Origin: Candidatus Agathobaculum intestinipullorum
Lineage (GTDB): Bacteria > Bacillota > Clostridia > Oscillospirales > Butyricicoccaceae
Length of the DNA stretch: 64,000 nt
Direction of reading: 5' to 3'
NCBI GenBank assembly: GCA_019117485.1
Contig: DWZQ01000028.1
Coordinates: 84,555-148,554, forward strand
The translations under genes were made by a program, and so were the position numbers. The notes under the pieces are model-generated. The model was not told where the DNA came from, searched no databases, and saw nothing but the letters and a program-made list of their open reading frames with translations. Positions 1 to 9,833 of this stretch are shown one piece after another (the first letter of the stretch is position 1; each line of letters opens with the position of its first letter).

Positions 1-1971
1 TCAGTCCTTATTTTCCGGCGGAACGGACGCGGCCTTCGCCTCATCCGAATCCCCTATTTCTGCGGCGCTTTCGGGCGCTGGGCCAACCTTGGCCTCCAGT
101 TCCTCCTGCAGCTCGCTCATCAAACCTTCGCCAACCACCTTGTCCGGCACGACCTCGCCGTTGTACACCTTAACAAAGGTCTCGCCGTCCATGGTTTCAT
201 TGCGGATCAGATACTCCGCAACACGGGTCAACTCATCCATATGCTCACTGAGCAGCTTCTTACAGTTGCGATACGCTTCCTCAATAATGCGATGGATCTC
301 ATCGTCAATCTCGGCAGCCTTGACCTCGGAGTATCCCTTACCCGCCGCGAAGTCGCGGCCAAGGAAGATTTCCCCGCTGTCCGAACCGTAGTCGATCGGG
401 CCGATCTTTTCACTCATACCGTAGCTGGTGACCATGGCGCGCGCCATCTGTGTGGCCTGCTTAATATCGCCATATGCGCCTGTCGAAATATCTTCCATCG
501 TCAGTTCCTCAGCCACACGGCCGCCCAGAGAGACGATGATGTATTCCTCCATATAGCCGCGTGTGCGGTATGCCTGATCCTCCTCCGGCAGCGGCATGGT
601 AAAGCCACCCGCACCGGACGAACGTGGGATAACGGTGACATGATGCACCGGGTCCTGCGTCGGCAACACATGGAAGCAGATCGCGTGGCCTGCCTCGTGA
701 TACGCGGTCAGGCGCTTATCCTTCTCGGTCATAATGTGGCTCTTTTTCTCTACACCCATAACGACCTTGAGCAAGGACTCCTCGATCTCATCCTGTGTAA
801 TCAGCTTTTTATTGCGGCGGGCTGCCAGCAGCGCCGCCTCATTGAGCAGGTTTTCCAAGTCCGCGCCAGTGAAGCCCGCCGTGGTCTTGGCAATGTCCGA
901 AAACTTAACATCTGGGTCAAACTGCTTGTTGCGCGCATGCACCTTGAGGATTGCCTCACGTCCCTTGACATCAGGTGCGCCGACATAGACCTGCCGATCA
1001 AAGCGGCCCGGACGCAACAGTGCATTGTCCAGAATATCCTTGCGGTTGGTCGCAGCGATGACGATAACGCCCTCGTTCGCGCCGAAACCGTCCATCTCAA
1101 CAAGCAGCTGGTTTAATGTCTGCTCGCGTTCATCGTGACCGCCGCCGAGGCCTGCGCCGCGCTGACGGCCGACCGCGTCGATCTCATCGATAAACACGAT
1201 GGCCGGTGAATTCTTCTTGGCCTGCTCAAACAGGTCACGCACACGCGATGCGCCGACACCGACATACAGCTCAACGAAATCCGAGCCGGAAATCGACAGG
1301 AACGGCACACCCGCCTCGCCCGCAACCGCACGCGCGATCAAAGTCTTACCGGTACCCGGAGGGCCAACCAGCAGCACACCCTTGGGGATACGCGCGCCGA
1401 TCTGCACGAACTTCTGCGGATTTTTCAGGAACCCAACGATTTCCTGCAGCTCGGCCTTTTCCTCGTCCGCACCAGCCACATCGTTGAACGTCACCTTGCG
1501 CTTATCATCCTGCGCGAGCCGCGCACGCGCCTTGCCAAACTGCATCGGGCCTGCACCGCCGCCGGACTGCTTGTTCATCATAAAGTACCAGAACGCGCCA
1601 AGCAGCACAATCAGGATAACATAGGGCAGGAACTGCGCCCACCACGGCATGGTCGAATACAGGTAATCAACCTCTTTGAGACTACCGTCGCGCATCTGCT
1701 CATCGATGGTCGGCAGCAGCTGGTTGAGGAATATGTCGCGCGAACCGCTCAGGTCATAGCTGACGACTCGATCCTCATCACGCAGATGCATGGTCAGCAC
1801 CGAGTCATCGATTTTGTATTCGTCCACTTTACCTTCCGTAAAATAGGTAAATACGTCCGAATAGGTAATCGGCTCCGTCTGCTGAGTCTGGCTGATGACA
1901 TAGCTTACGCCTGCCAGCAGGAACACTAAGATGATGAGGTAAAGGCCAAAGCCTTTCATTTTGCCTTTCAA
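1..1971 (-). CDS. ftsH: ATP-dependent zinc metalloprotease FtsH
   Basis: Membrane-anchored AAA+ protease that unfolds and degrades membrane and short-lived cytosolic proteins. Of 656 residues, 9-27 and about 114-132 are membrane segments flanking a small extracytoplasmic domain. Walker A GPPGTGKT is at 203-210, Walker B VFIDEID at 259-265, the zinc site HEAGH at 425-429, and the third zinc ligand is probably D502 in GDIKQAT. Length is normal and the stop codon lies on the first bases of the window, so the gene is complete. It is the last gene of the gdpP-rplI-dnaB-tilS-hpt-ftsH operon, 29 bp after hpt. The reading frame opens with TTG at 1971; an ATG at 1959 preceded by GAAAGG is an equally good start. 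Identification is secure. Confidence 0.97.
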   Translation of the reverse strand: MKGKMKGFGLYLIILVFLLAGVSYVISQTQQTEPITYSDVFTYFTEGKVDEYKIDDSVLTMHLRDEDRVVSYDLSGSRDIFLNQLLPTIDEQMRDGSLKEVDYLYSTMPWWAQFLPYVILIVLLGAFWYFMMNKQSGGGAGPMQFGKARARLAQDDKRKVTFNDVAGADEEKAELQEIVGFLKNPQKFVQIGARIPKGVLLVGPPGTGKTLIARAVAGEAGVPFLSISGSDFVELYVGVGASRVRDLFEQAKKNSPAIVFIDEIDAVGRQRGAGLGGGHDEREQTLNQLLVEMDGFGANEGVIVIAATNRKDILDNALLRPGRFDRQVYVGAPDVKGREAILKVHARNKQFDPDVKFSDIAKTTAGFTGADLENLLNEAALLAARRNKKLITQDEIEESLLKVVMGVEKKSHIMTEKDKRLTAYHEAGHAICFHVLPTQDPVHHVTVIPRSSGAGGFTMPLPEEDQAYRTRGYMEEYIIVSLGGRVAEELTMEDISTGAYGDIKQATQMARAMVTSYGMSEKIGPIDYGSDSGEIFLGRDFAAGKGYSEVKAAEIDDEIHRIIEEAYRNCKKLLSEHMDELTRVAEYLIRNETMDGETFVKVYNGEVVPDKVVGEGLMSELQEELEAKVGPAPESAAEIGDSDEAKAASVPPENKD

Positions 1972-2000
1972 ATTGGTATAGCACCTCTTCCTTTTTGTAT

Positions 2001-2555
2001 TTACTCGCCGCCGTATACGCTCGGCTTGAGAATGCCGATATACGGCAAATTGCGGTATTTTTCCGCATAATCCAGCCCATAGCCGACGACAAACTCATCC
2101 GGGATCTCAAAGCCCAGATAATCGACCGGCACATCGACCTTGTGCCGCGCGGGTTTGGACAACAGTGTGCACAGCCGGAGGGACTTTGCGCCCCGCGCCT
2201 TGAGCACCTGCATCAGATAACTAAGCGTGACGCCCGAGTCGAGGATATCTTCAACGACCAGCACATCCCGCCCGTCGATCGGCTGCTCGATGTCCTTAAT
2301 GATCTGCACCTCGCCCGTGGTCTTGGTGCCTTTGCCATAGCTGGACACAACCATAAAGTCGATGTTGCACGGTGTAGCAATCTGGCGCGTCAGGTCTGCC
2401 ATAAAAACATAGGAGCCTTTGAGCACACTGATGATCAGCGGGTTTTTATCCCGATAATCCTCGGTGATGCGCGCGCCCAGTTCCGCAACCTTGTCGGCCA
2501 ACTGCTGCTCGGTAAAATAGACTTCCTTGAGATCGTCCCGCATTTGATAGGCCAT
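2001..2555 (-). CDS. hpt: hypoxanthine phosphoribosyltransferase
   Basis: Purine salvage enzyme that joins hypoxanthine or guanine to PRPP to give IMP or GMP. The 184-residue protein has the type I PRTase PRPP loop VVEDILDSGVTL near residues 98-109 and the usual family length. Its ribosome site AGAGGGG lies within the end of tilS, eight bases before the ATG, and only two bases separate the genes, so translation is probably coupled. The order tilS-hpt-ftsH is the standard Firmicute arrangement and supports the call. Confidence 0.95.
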   Translation of the reverse strand: MAYQMRDDLKEVYFTEQQLADKVAELGARITEDYRDKNPLIISVLKGSYVFMADLTRQIATPCNIDFMVVSSYGKGTKTTGEVQIIKDIEQPIDGRDVLVVEDILDSGVTLSYLMQVLKARGAKSLRLCTLLSKPARHKVDVPVDYLGFEIPDEFVVGYGLDYAEKYRNLPYIGILKPSVYGGE

Positions 2556-2557
2556 TT

Positions 2558-3895
2558 TTAATACCCCTCTATTTTTATTTGTATCCGCGCGCCCCCCTGC
2601 GGCCGGCGCGCCTGATCCATCCCGACATCCTGCACGGCAATCACGCCGTACTTGTCTGCAATCACCGCAAGCATATCCCGCCGCAAGCGGGGTACTTTTC
2701 GATCAATCAGCAGCTTTTTCAGCGTGCGGCTGCCGCCGTGCGCACTCAGGCGGATGCGGTCCCCCGTGCGGCGCGTGCGCACACACAACGATGCAAAATC
2801 TATTGTACCACAATCCGCACAAAAAGTATTGAATGTTTTGTAAAAATCTTCGTTTTTTTCTAACCGCCGCAGCGACAGCCGCGCAGTATCGTTCCAGACT
2901 GCGCCATCAAACGGCACGGAAAGCGGCAACGCAGGCCGTTCCACCACCGCTTTACTGCATACCAGCCGAAGCGCTCCGTATTCCCGGTATGCGGTGAACC
3001 CGTGCGGTAAATCACAGCGCGCAGACGGATTTGCGCTGTCCAGTAGCGCATCCAGTGCGCGAATATGCTGCGTGGTCAGGTCGCGCAGCGGCATACCGCC
3101 CTGTGCGAGCAAACGCCGCAGCGCCCGCGACCGCACCGCCGGATGTGCCTGCCGCAACGGTACAATATCCCATGTGCCGTCATCACGCGCCGACCTCGCC
3201 AGACAATCGCGCGCCATCCCATCCAGACAATCCTCATCCTGCCGCAGTAGCTCGCCCGACCGCCGCGCAGCCTGCGCGACCTCCGGCTGGATGGCCCGCA
3301 AAGCGGGCACGACCGTGTGACGAATACGGTTACGGGTATACGCGTCATCCGCATTGGTGCTGTCGGTGACGTAATCCTGCCCCAGCCCGGCCAGATATGC
3401 CTCGATTTGGGCACGCCCTACGTCCAGCAGCGGACGAACCACCTGCCCACGTACCGGCGGGATGCCTGCCAGCCCCTTCGCCCCGGCACCGCGCGCCAGA
3501 TGGAACAGCACCGTCTCGAGATTATCGTCCGCCGTATGCGCGGTCGCGATTTTTGCGCCCTGTGCCGCTGCATGCAGCCGTTCATACCGGATACGGCGCG
3601 CGGTCTCCTCCACGCCTGTGCCCTGCTGCACTGCGGCTGCGGCCACGTCAACCCGCTCGACAGCCAGTTCAACCCCCAGCCGCGCGCACAGCGTCCGGCA
3701 GAACGCTTCATCCCGGTCGGACTCCGCGCCGCGCAGGCAATGGTTGAGGTGGAACGCCCGTGCAAGGTAGCCCAACTCGCGCAGCACCAGCAGCAGCGTG
3801 ACAGAGTCCGCACCACCGGATAACGCCACCAGCACTCGCTCACCCGGCGCCAGCATGGCGTGCGCTGCAATCGTGCGTTTTACCGTCTCTAACAT
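2558..3895 (-). CDS. tilS: tRNA(Ile)-lysidine synthetase TilS
   Basis: Modifies C34 of the AUA-reading tRNA-Ile to lysidine, using ATP and lysine; essential for decoding AUA. The N-type ATP pyrophosphatase loop SGGADS is at residues 26-31 of the 445-residue protein, and the C-terminal TilS domain includes a HGGSRTLKKLLID stretch. I place the start at ATG 3895, four bases beyond the dnaB stop and preceded by GGGGAGTAGGG; the frame is open further upstream, but those codons lie inside dnaB and have no family similarity. It sits in the operon between dnaB and hpt. Confidence 0.94.
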   Translation of the reverse strand: MLETVKRTIAAHAMLAPGERVLVALSGGADSVTLLLVLRELGYLARAFHLNHCLRGAESDRDEAFCRTLCARLGVELAVERVDVAAAAVQQGTGVEETARRIRYERLHAAAQGAKIATAHTADDNLETVLFHLARGAGAKGLAGIPPVRGQVVRPLLDVGRAQIEAYLAGLGQDYVTDSTNADDAYTRNRIRHTVVPALRAIQPEVAQAARRSGELLRQDEDCLDGMARDCLARSARDDGTWDIVPLRQAHPAVRSRALRRLLAQGGMPLRDLTTQHIRALDALLDSANPSARCDLPHGFTAYREYGALRLVCSKAVVERPALPLSVPFDGAVWNDTARLSLRRLEKNEDFYKTFNTFCADCGTIDFASLCVRTRRTGDRIRLSAHGGSRTLKKLLIDRKVPRLRRDMLAVIADKYGVIAVQDVGMDQARRPQGGARIQIKIEGY

Positions 3896-3899
3896 TACC

Positions 3900-5264
3900 C
3901 TACTCCCCATGGATGCGGTCCGGATTAGAGAAGGTCGTGTACTGGCCGACCCACTGCAATTCAATGGTATTTGTCGCGCCATGACGGTTTTTGGCAATGA
4001 TGATTTCGGCTACGTTCTTGTTTTCACTTTCATCATCATAATAGTCATCACGATAGATGAACATAACAATGTCGGCGTCCTGCTCGATTGCACCCGATTC
4101 GCGCAAGTCAGACAGCATCGGGCGTTTGTCTGAGCGCTGCTCGGACGCACGCGACAGCTGCGACAGGCACACGACCGGCACGTTGAGCTCCTTTGCCATG
4201 ATCTTGAGCGAACGCGAGATTTCTGCAACCTCCTGCACACGGTTATCCATATGCCGCCCGCCGACATGCATCAGCTGGAGATAGTCGATGACGATTAAGC
4301 CAAGTTCCTCGCCCAACCGGCGGCACTTAGCCTTAATCTCGGCCACCGTGATGGCCGGATTATCGTCAACGTAAATATTCAGCCCAGCCAGCACGCCGGA
4401 GGCACGGGCGATCTTGACCCAGTCATCTTCGTCGAGGTTGCCGGTCTTGAGTTTTTGCGACTCAATCAGCGCTTCGCTCGACAGAAAGCGACTTGCCAGC
4501 TGTTCCTTGCCCATCTCAAGCTGGAACACGCAGACACCCGTCCCCTTTTTGTAGCCGCGCGGCTTGTCCTTTACGCTCGCCTTGGCCGCGTTGAGCGCGA
4601 TATTGAGCGCAAACGCGGTCTTGCCCATGCCGGGACGCGCCGCAATCAAAATCAGGTCGGATTTATTCAGGCCGGTCAGCGCGGTGTCCAGCGCATGGAA
4701 GCCCGTGGACATACCCGGGATATCACTGTCCGACTTGGCACGCTCGTCCAGTTCGGTATACAGATCGGCAATAACCTCGCTGAGTTTGGACAGGCCTTTG
4801 ATTTCGCGCCCCTGCCGGATGCCGTAAATACGCTGCTCGGCAAGCTCCGCGATGCTGGATGCTTCGCCGCGGGCCTCCAGCGCGTTCTGCTGGATTTCGC
4901 CACCCGCATCCGCAAGCTGGCGCAGCAGACTCTTGTCGCGTACAATGCGCACATATTCGCCCACATTGCGTGCGCCCGGCGTCACATCCATCAATTGAAA
5001 TAGATACGCACGGCCGCCCGCTTCATCATAATAACCCAGACGCGTGAGCATGTCGAGCACTGTGACCGGGTCGATACGCTGCGCGCCGTTAAACATCGAA
5101 TAAATAGTCTCAAAGATGCGCTTATTTTCGTCGGCATAGAAGTCGTCCGCGCGCACCTGCTCGATCACCTCGGGGATGCAATTCGGGTCGACCAGCATTG
5201 CACCGAGCAGCGACTGTTCCGCTGTCAGATCCTGCGGCACCTGCCGCAGCAGAAGTTCGTCCAA
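3900..5264 (-). CDS. dnaB: replicative DNA helicase DnaB
   Basis: Hexameric helicase that unwinds DNA ahead of the replisome. 454 residues, normal length: N-terminal DnaB domain about 10-110, linker, then the RecA-like ATPase with Walker A ARPGMGKT at 209-216 and the DnaB motifs VIDYLQL and SQLSR. No intein. The start is TTG at 5264, decided by AGGTGG seven bases upstream. In the operon it follows rplI, but the 292-bp gap to rplI is filled with an array of hairpins, unlike the tight spacing of its other neighbours. The rplI-dnaB order is common in Firmicutes. Confidence 0.96.
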   Translation of the reverse strand: MDELLLRQVPQDLTAEQSLLGAMLVDPNCIPEVIEQVRADDFYADENKRIFETIYSMFNGAQRIDPVTVLDMLTRLGYYDEAGGRAYLFQLMDVTPGARNVGEYVRIVRDKSLLRQLADAGGEIQQNALEARGEASSIAELAEQRIYGIRQGREIKGLSKLSEVIADLYTELDERAKSDSDIPGMSTGFHALDTALTGLNKSDLILIAARPGMGKTAFALNIALNAAKASVKDKPRGYKKGTGVCVFQLEMGKEQLASRFLSSEALIESQKLKTGNLDEDDWVKIARASGVLAGLNIYVDDNPAITVAEIKAKCRRLGEELGLIVIDYLQLMHVGGRHMDNRVQEVAEISRSLKIMAKELNVPVVCLSQLSRASEQRSDKRPMLSDLRESGAIEQDADIVMFIYRDDYYDDESENKNVAEIIIAKNRHGATNTIELQWVGQYTTFSNPDRIHGE

Positions 5265-5556
5265 AACCGCACCACCTTTCGTAAAAATACATTTTGCCGC
5301 GCTCCGCGCGGCTATTTAGAACGCAAACCGCCCTGCGGTTTGCATCCGAACACCCAGCCGCCTTAGGCGGCCATACGACAGGGATTTCCTGCTTTGCAGG
5401 AAATTTCGTAAAAAGTCAGGACATTCGCCTGACTTTTTACACATCTGACGGAGAAAAGTTTCGCTGGTCGGAACTTTTCTCCGTCCAGAAACCTTGTCCG
5501 CGCTTTCAGCGCGGCAAGGTTCCCTCGATTGGAACTGTACGTTCCAATCGAAATCG
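5265..5556 (-). repeat. array of eight dissimilar hairpins between rplI and dnaB
   Basis: The gap holds eight consecutive inverted repeats and little else: 5296-5312 (7-bp stem, loop TCC), 5323-5343 (9 bp, loop CCT), 5357-5371 (6 bp, TTA), 5384-5404 (9 bp, TTT), 5408-5440 (13 bp, 7-nt loop), 5447-5485 (14 bp, extendable by a wobble), 5490-5521 (7+6 bp with one bulge, loop TTTCA) and 5525-5551 (11 bp, loop TGTAC). Together they cover about 205 of 256 bases. The stems do not resemble one another, so this is not a CRISPR or tandem repeat. In the operon transcript they would fold as a chain of stem-loops between rplI and the dnaB ribosome site. Function unknown; no open frame with gene-like content is seen. 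Confidence 0.85.
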
Positions 5557-6003
5557 TCAGGCTTCTACCACCTGCACCAGGATCTCGCCCGCGATATCCT
5601 GATACAGCTTCGCCTTGACGCGGTGCACACCGAAGGTCTTGATCGGCTCCTCCAGCACGATCTTCTGCTTGGGCACATTCAGGCCGTACTGCTTGTTTAA
5701 CTCCTCCGCAATTTCCTTGGAGGTTACCGCGCCGAACAGGCGACCGCCCGAGCCACCCTTTGCCGGCACTTTCACCGGGCTGACCTTGAGCTTTTCCGCC
5801 GCCTCACGCGCAGCCTGCTGCTCCAATGCGACCTTACGCGCGTGCGCCTCATCCTGCGCCTTCTTCACGTTCAGATTATCGGCCGTAGCCGGTTCGGCCA
5901 AACCGCGCGGCATCAGGAAATTACGTCCGTAGCCTTCGCTGACCTCAATCAGGTCGCCCTTCTTGCCCTTGCCCTTCACATCCGCTTTGAGAATGACTTT
6001 CAT
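5557..6003 (-). CDS. rplI: 50S ribosomal protein L9
   Basis: Structural protein of the large ribosomal subunit that binds 23S rRNA. 148 residues, the family's usual size, beginning with the typical [17 protein letters not shown] and the signature around [13 protein letters not shown] (about residues 25-37), a long connecting helix rich in Ala, Glu and Lys, and the C-terminal domain. A SD AAGGAG lies 11 bases before the ATG. It is 30 bp downstream of gdpP in the same operon, as in many Firmicutes. Confidence 0.97.
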   Translation of the reverse strand: MKVILKADVKGKGKKGDLIEVSEGYGRNFLMPRGLAEPATADNLNVKKAQDEAHARKVALEQQAAREAAEKLKVSPVKVPAKGGSGGRLFGAVTSKEIAEELNKQYGLNVPKQKIVLEEPIKTFGVHRVKAKLYQDIAGEILVQVVEA

Positions 6004-6033
6004 AATACTGTTAACTCCTTTGCTTGTTCTGGT

Positions 6034-8049
6034 TTATGAATCCCGGCTGGATTGTTTTTCCGCCGTTTTTTCGTTTTGCTGGTCGGCAAAATAACCGTCG
6101 ATTGCTTCCGTAATCATATGATCGGCCTCTGCCGGTGTGGTGTTGCGCAGCTGCGCCCCCGCCGCCGTATGGTTGCCGCCGCCACCCAGCCGCTCCATAA
6201 GCAGCTGCACGTTGACCTGTCCGGATGCACGCGCGGACACAACCATATCATTGCCGCTGCGGAATGCGACTACGCTTGCGCGCGTGCCGATGATACTCAG
6301 CAGTTCATCCGCCGCCTGTGCCGCCGCAATGCGGTCAACCTCTTCGTCCGTAATCGCAAAAATCACGCCCTGCCCGCAATCGCGCGCCGAGGAAATCAGC
6401 TTCTGCCGCTCCATGTACTGCGTAAAGCTGGATTGGAACAGACGCTTGACATCGCTCGCCTCCGCACCCGCACGGCGCAGGTATGCAGCTGCCTCAAATG
6501 TGCGCACACCGGTGCGTGTGGAAAACCCCTTGGTATCCAAATAAATGCCCGCGAGCATGGCCTCCGCTTCGCCCGTCAGGATGCCGCTGGTCGGCACAAG
6601 GTATTGCAGCAGTTCACTGACCAGCTCGGATGCAGACGACGCATACGGTTCGTGCAGCGAAACGACTGCATTTTCGATGTAATCAGCCGCGCGCCGGTGG
6701 TGGTCGATGACTGCCACTTTATTGATGGACTGAAGCAGCGCCTCGTTTTCCACATAGCCCGGCCGGTTGACGTCCACCACAATCAGCAGCGTGTTATAGT
6801 CGCATAGGATCATCGCGTCCTCCGCGCTGATAAACACATCCTTGTATTCGGGCAGGGTTTCCAGACGTTCGATCAAGTCGCCCGCCATCGTATGCTGCTG
6901 ATCGACCACAATATGCACCGGTTTACCCTTGCCGCGCACCGCGCACACCATACCGGCCGCGGCACCGATCGCGTCCATATCGCTGTTCCGATGCCCCATG
7001 ATGAGCACCTGCGACGAATCGCGGATGAGCTGCGACAGGGCGTTTGCCACCACGCGGCTTTTTACCTTGGTACGTTTTTCGACTTCCTCGGTCAGGCCGC
7101 CGTAAAACTCAAAATTATACCTGTTTTTAACGACCGCCTGATCGCCGCCGCGCGAGAGCGCCATATCAATTGCCAGACTGGCGTATTGATAACATTCGGC
7201 CAGCGTTTCGCCATCCTTACCAATGCCGATGGACAGCGTTGCAACAACGCCCTCATGGTTCTGAATCTCACGCACATCCTGCAATACTGCAAACTTACGC
7301 GCACTGAGTTTTTCCAAAGCAGCGTTTTCAATGATAAAGATATACTTGTCGCGGTCATACTTGCGCAACACCGCATTGCTGTCCTTGATCCACGAAAACA
7401 GACGCTTATCAATATCGGCCAAGATGGTTGATTTTTCCGAGTCGGTTGCGTTCTTGGTCAGTTCCTCGTAGTTGTCGATCGCAATTACCGCAATTGCCGG
7501 CCGGCGTGTTTCCGCTGCGTCGCGCAGCTGGACATAATCCGTGCAATCAAGAAAGTGCAGCATCATCATCTGCCCCGCCCTGCTTGGCACCATACTGCCA
7601 AACACATGGTAAATCCGTTTTCCCATGCGCAATTCGCCCGGGAACTGCTGCTTGCCCTCGATCAGCCAACGGGTTTCAAAGGTGGGCGCCAACTCGGTCA
7701 GGCGCATATGGCGCGCGCCGGAAAACTGCCCGCTGATCTCGGCAAAGCCATCATTCGCCCAGACGATCTCGCCGGTCGTTGCCAGCGCGACCACCGTTGG
7801 CAGCGGCGTATGCGTCACCGCCGGCTTAATCTCGCCCCCCTCGATCACGATATTATCCATCAGCTGCTGCACCTGCCGCCGCTGTTCCTTTTCCCCATGC
7901 AATGACACCACACGGAGCACCACGCACAGCGCCAGCCCCACCGCACCGTAAATCACGGAAAAATACAGGGCACCTGCCGCAAATAACAGGAATAACGCAA
8001 AAAACAGGCCAGAACCCGACTGTAACGACCTCTTATTTGACTTTTTCAA
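6034..8049 (-). CDS. gdpP: cyclic-di-AMP phosphodiesterase GdpP (DHH/DHHA1, PAS, GGDEF-like)
   Basis: Membrane-bound enzyme that hydrolyses c-di-AMP to pApA. In the 671-residue protein two membrane helices (about 15-50) are followed by a PAS-like domain (about 75-170), a degenerate GGDEF domain (about 180-300) and a DHH/DHHA1 phosphodiesterase with GHRNSDMD at 352-359 and DHH at 449-451. All expected metal-binding motifs are visible. I choose TTG 8049 as start because AAAGGGGG lies seven bases before it; an ATG 24 bases upstream (8073) has no ribosome site. A strong promoter lies at 8086-8114, so gdpP opens the operon gdpP-rplI-dnaB-tilS-hpt-ftsH. Confidence 0.94.
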   Translation of the reverse strand: MKKSNKRSLQSGSGLFFALFLLFAAGALYFSVIYGAVGLALCVVLRVVSLHGEKEQRRQVQQLMDNIVIEGGEIKPAVTHTPLPTVVALATTGEIVWANDGFAEISGQFSGARHMRLTELAPTFETRWLIEGKQQFPGELRMGKRIYHVFGSMVPSRAGQMMMLHFLDCTDYVQLRDAAETRRPAIAVIAIDNYEELTKNATDSEKSTILADIDKRLFSWIKDSNAVLRKYDRDKYIFIIENAALEKLSARKFAVLQDVREIQNHEGVVATLSIGIGKDGETLAECYQYASLAIDMALSRGGDQAVVKNRYNFEFYGGLTEEVEKRTKVKSRVVANALSQLIRDSSQVLIMGHRNSDMDAIGAAAGMVCAVRGKGKPVHIVVDQQHTMAGDLIERLETLPEYKDVFISAEDAMILCDYNTLLIVVDVNRPGYVENEALLQSINKVAVIDHHRRAADYIENAVVSLHEPYASSASELVSELLQYLVPTSGILTGEAEAMLAGIYLDTKGFSTRTGVRTFEAAAYLRRAGAEASDVKRLFQSSFTQYMERQKLISSARDCGQGVIFAITDEEVDRIAAAQAADELLSIIGTRASVVAFRSGNDMVVSARASGQVNVQLLMERLGGGGNHTAAGAQLRNTTPAEADHMITEAIDGYFADQQNEKTAEKQSSRDS

Positions 8050-8085
8050 ATGCCGTCCCCCTTTCGGACGCAAATATTCAGATTA

Positions 8086-8114
8086 ATTATATCATCGGTC
8101 CCCTATAATGTAAA
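8086..8114 (-). promoter_or_regulatory. sigma-A promoter of the gdpP-ftsH operon
   Basis: On the minus strand, -35 TTTACA (8109-8114), a 17-bp spacer and a consensus -10 TATAAT (8086-8091), about 37 bp before the TTG start of gdpP. Confidence 0.75.
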
Positions 8115-8151
8115 CAAAAATCGTATAAGCAACGGGGACGGCAAGGCGTTA

Positions 8152-8180
8152 TTGACAGTCGTTTACCCGCACGGTATGAT
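8152..8180 (+). promoter_or_regulatory. sigma-A promoter of glpK
   Basis: Consensus -35 TTGACA (8152-8157), 17-bp spacer, -10 TATGAT (8175-8180), 73 bp before the glpK ATG. It diverges from the gdpP promoter. Confidence 0.8.
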
Positions 8181-8253
8181 TACGGTATAAGCAAGGCGAG
8201 GCTGTGCGGCAGCACGGCACGACCTCTACCGGCGAAAGCGAGGCGGATCATTT

Positions 8254-9744
8254 ATGGCGCAATACATACTGGCACTCGACCAGGGCACAACCAGCTCACG
8301 CGCGATTTTGTTTGACCACGAACAGAATATCCTATCAATCCGGCAGCACGAACTGACGCAACAGTATCCCCGGGAAGGCTGGGTCGAGCAAGACCCTATC
8401 GAAATCTGGTCGACCCAATACGCGGCCATGTTGGAAGTGCTGGCCGCCTCCGGTGTCTCCCCGCACGATGTCGCGGGCATCGGCATTACCAACCAGCGGG
8501 AGACCACTATCCTGTGGGAGCGCGAAACCGGTCGCCCTATTTACAACGCAATCGTATGGCAATGCCGCCGTACGGCTGATATCGTCGATGGGCTGGTCGA
8601 GCAAGGTCTTACCGACCACATCCGGCAGACGACCGGCCTGATTCCGGACGCCTATTTTTCCGGCACCAAAATCAAATGGATTCTTGACCATGTCGAGGGC
8701 GCGCGCGAAAAAGCCGCGCGGGGCGATATCCTGTTCGGAACCGTCGACTCATGGCTGGTCTGGAAGCTGACTGGCGGGCAGGCGCATGTGACCGATGCGA
8801 CCAACGCTGCGCGCACCATGATTTTTGACATCCACAAACTCGACTGGGATGACACTCTGCTCGACGCGTTGGATATCCCGCGCGCCATGCTACCGCGTGT
8901 GTGCTCATCGAGCGAGGTGTACGGCCATGTCTCCCTGCCCGGCGGCGATATCCCCATTGCGGGCATCGCGGGCGACCAGCAAGCCGCCCTGTTTGGGCAG
9001 ACCTGTTTCGCACCGGGCGAAGCAAAAAACACTTATGGCACGGGCTGTTTCCTGCTGATGAACACCGGCACCACAGCTTGCGAGAGCAAAAACGGCCTAC
9101 TGACCACGATCGGCATTCAAATCGGCGGCGAAACCCATTACGCACTGGAAGGCAGTGTGTTTGTCGGCGGCGCGGTCATCCAATGGCTGCGCGACGAGAT
9201 GCGCTTTTTCACCGACAGCCGTGACGCGGAATACTACGCACAAAAGGTGCCGGATACGGGCGGCGTTTACCTTGTGCCCGCGTTCACCGGACTGGGCGCG
9301 CCGCACTGGGATATGTATGCACGCGGCTGCATCGTCGGCCTGACCCGCGGCACCCGCCGCGAGCACATCATCCGCGCAGCACAGGAGTCGATTGCCTATC
9401 AAGTGGACGACCTGCTCACGGCTATGAAACGTGACACTGGCATACCACTTGGCACATTATCGGTTGACGGCGGCGCAAGCCGGGATAGTTTTTTGATGCA
9501 GTTCCAAGCAGATATCTCACACTGTACGATCCGGCGGCCCGTCATCCGCGAAACGACCGCACTGGGCGCGTGCTATCTGGCAGGTCTCGCAACCGGCGTA
9601 TGGCACAGCCAGGAGGAGCTGAGACAGCTCTGGCGTTGTGATACCTTTTATGAACCCAACATGGCCGATGAGACCCGCCGCCAACTGCTGGCAGGCTGGA
9701 GTAAGGCCGTCGGCCGTTCGCTTGACTGGGCAGATCATCGCTGA
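8254..9744 (+). CDS. glpK: glycerol kinase
   Basis: Phosphorylates glycerol to sn-glycerol 3-phosphate with ATP; FGGY-family sugar kinase. 496 residues, standard length. Visible motifs are the phosphate-binding [14 protein letters not shown] near residue 6, the adenosine-site stretch [13 protein letters not shown] and the C-terminal FGGY-type signature around [15 protein letters not shown]. The ATG follows GCGAGGCGG by about ten bases. It is a single-gene unit with its own promoter and a terminator at 9761-9797; no glycerol facilitator or glpD lies next to it. Assignment to glycerol rather than another FGGY substrate rests on close similarity throughout. Confidence 0.95.
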   Translation: MAQYILALDQGTTSSRAILFDHEQNILSIRQHELTQQYPREGWVEQDPIEIWSTQYAAMLEVLAASGVSPHDVAGIGITNQRETTILWERETGRPIYNAIVWQCRRTADIVDGLVEQGLTDHIRQTTGLIPDAYFSGTKIKWILDHVEGAREKAARGDILFGTVDSWLVWKLTGGQAHVTDATNAARTMIFDIHKLDWDDTLLDALDIPRAMLPRVCSSSEVYGHVSLPGGDIPIAGIAGDQQAALFGQTCFAPGEAKNTYGTGCFLLMNTGTTACESKNGLLTTIGIQIGGETHYALEGSVFVGGAVIQWLRDEMRFFTDSRDAEYYAQKVPDTGGVYLVPAFTGLGAPHWDMYARGCIVGLTRGTRREHIIRAAQESIAYQVDDLLTAMKRDTGIPLGTLSVDGGASRDSFLMQFQADISHCTIRRPVIRETTALGACYLAGLATGVWHSQEELRQLWRCDTFYEPNMADETRRQLLAGWSKAVGRSLDWADHR

Positions 9745-9760
9745 TACAAAAGAAGTCAAA

Positions 9761-9797
9761 AACACAAGGGACGCTGCATAGCAGCGTCCCTTGTGTT
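9761..9797. terminator. terminator between convergent glpK and iolI-like gene
   Basis: Perfect 17-bp stem with loop ATA; the arms carry AACACAAGGGACGCTGC and its complement. Only short T-runs follow, so strength is uncertain, but it could serve both directions. Confidence 0.7.
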
Positions 9798-9833
9798 GTG
9801 TCTTGCACCACGGAAAAGAAAATGAGTGAAAGG

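Noticed and set aside
5296..5551. Hairpin array as a CRISPR array or REP cluster
   Set aside because: No repeated unit or regular spacing; every stem has a different sequence, and no cas gene is near.
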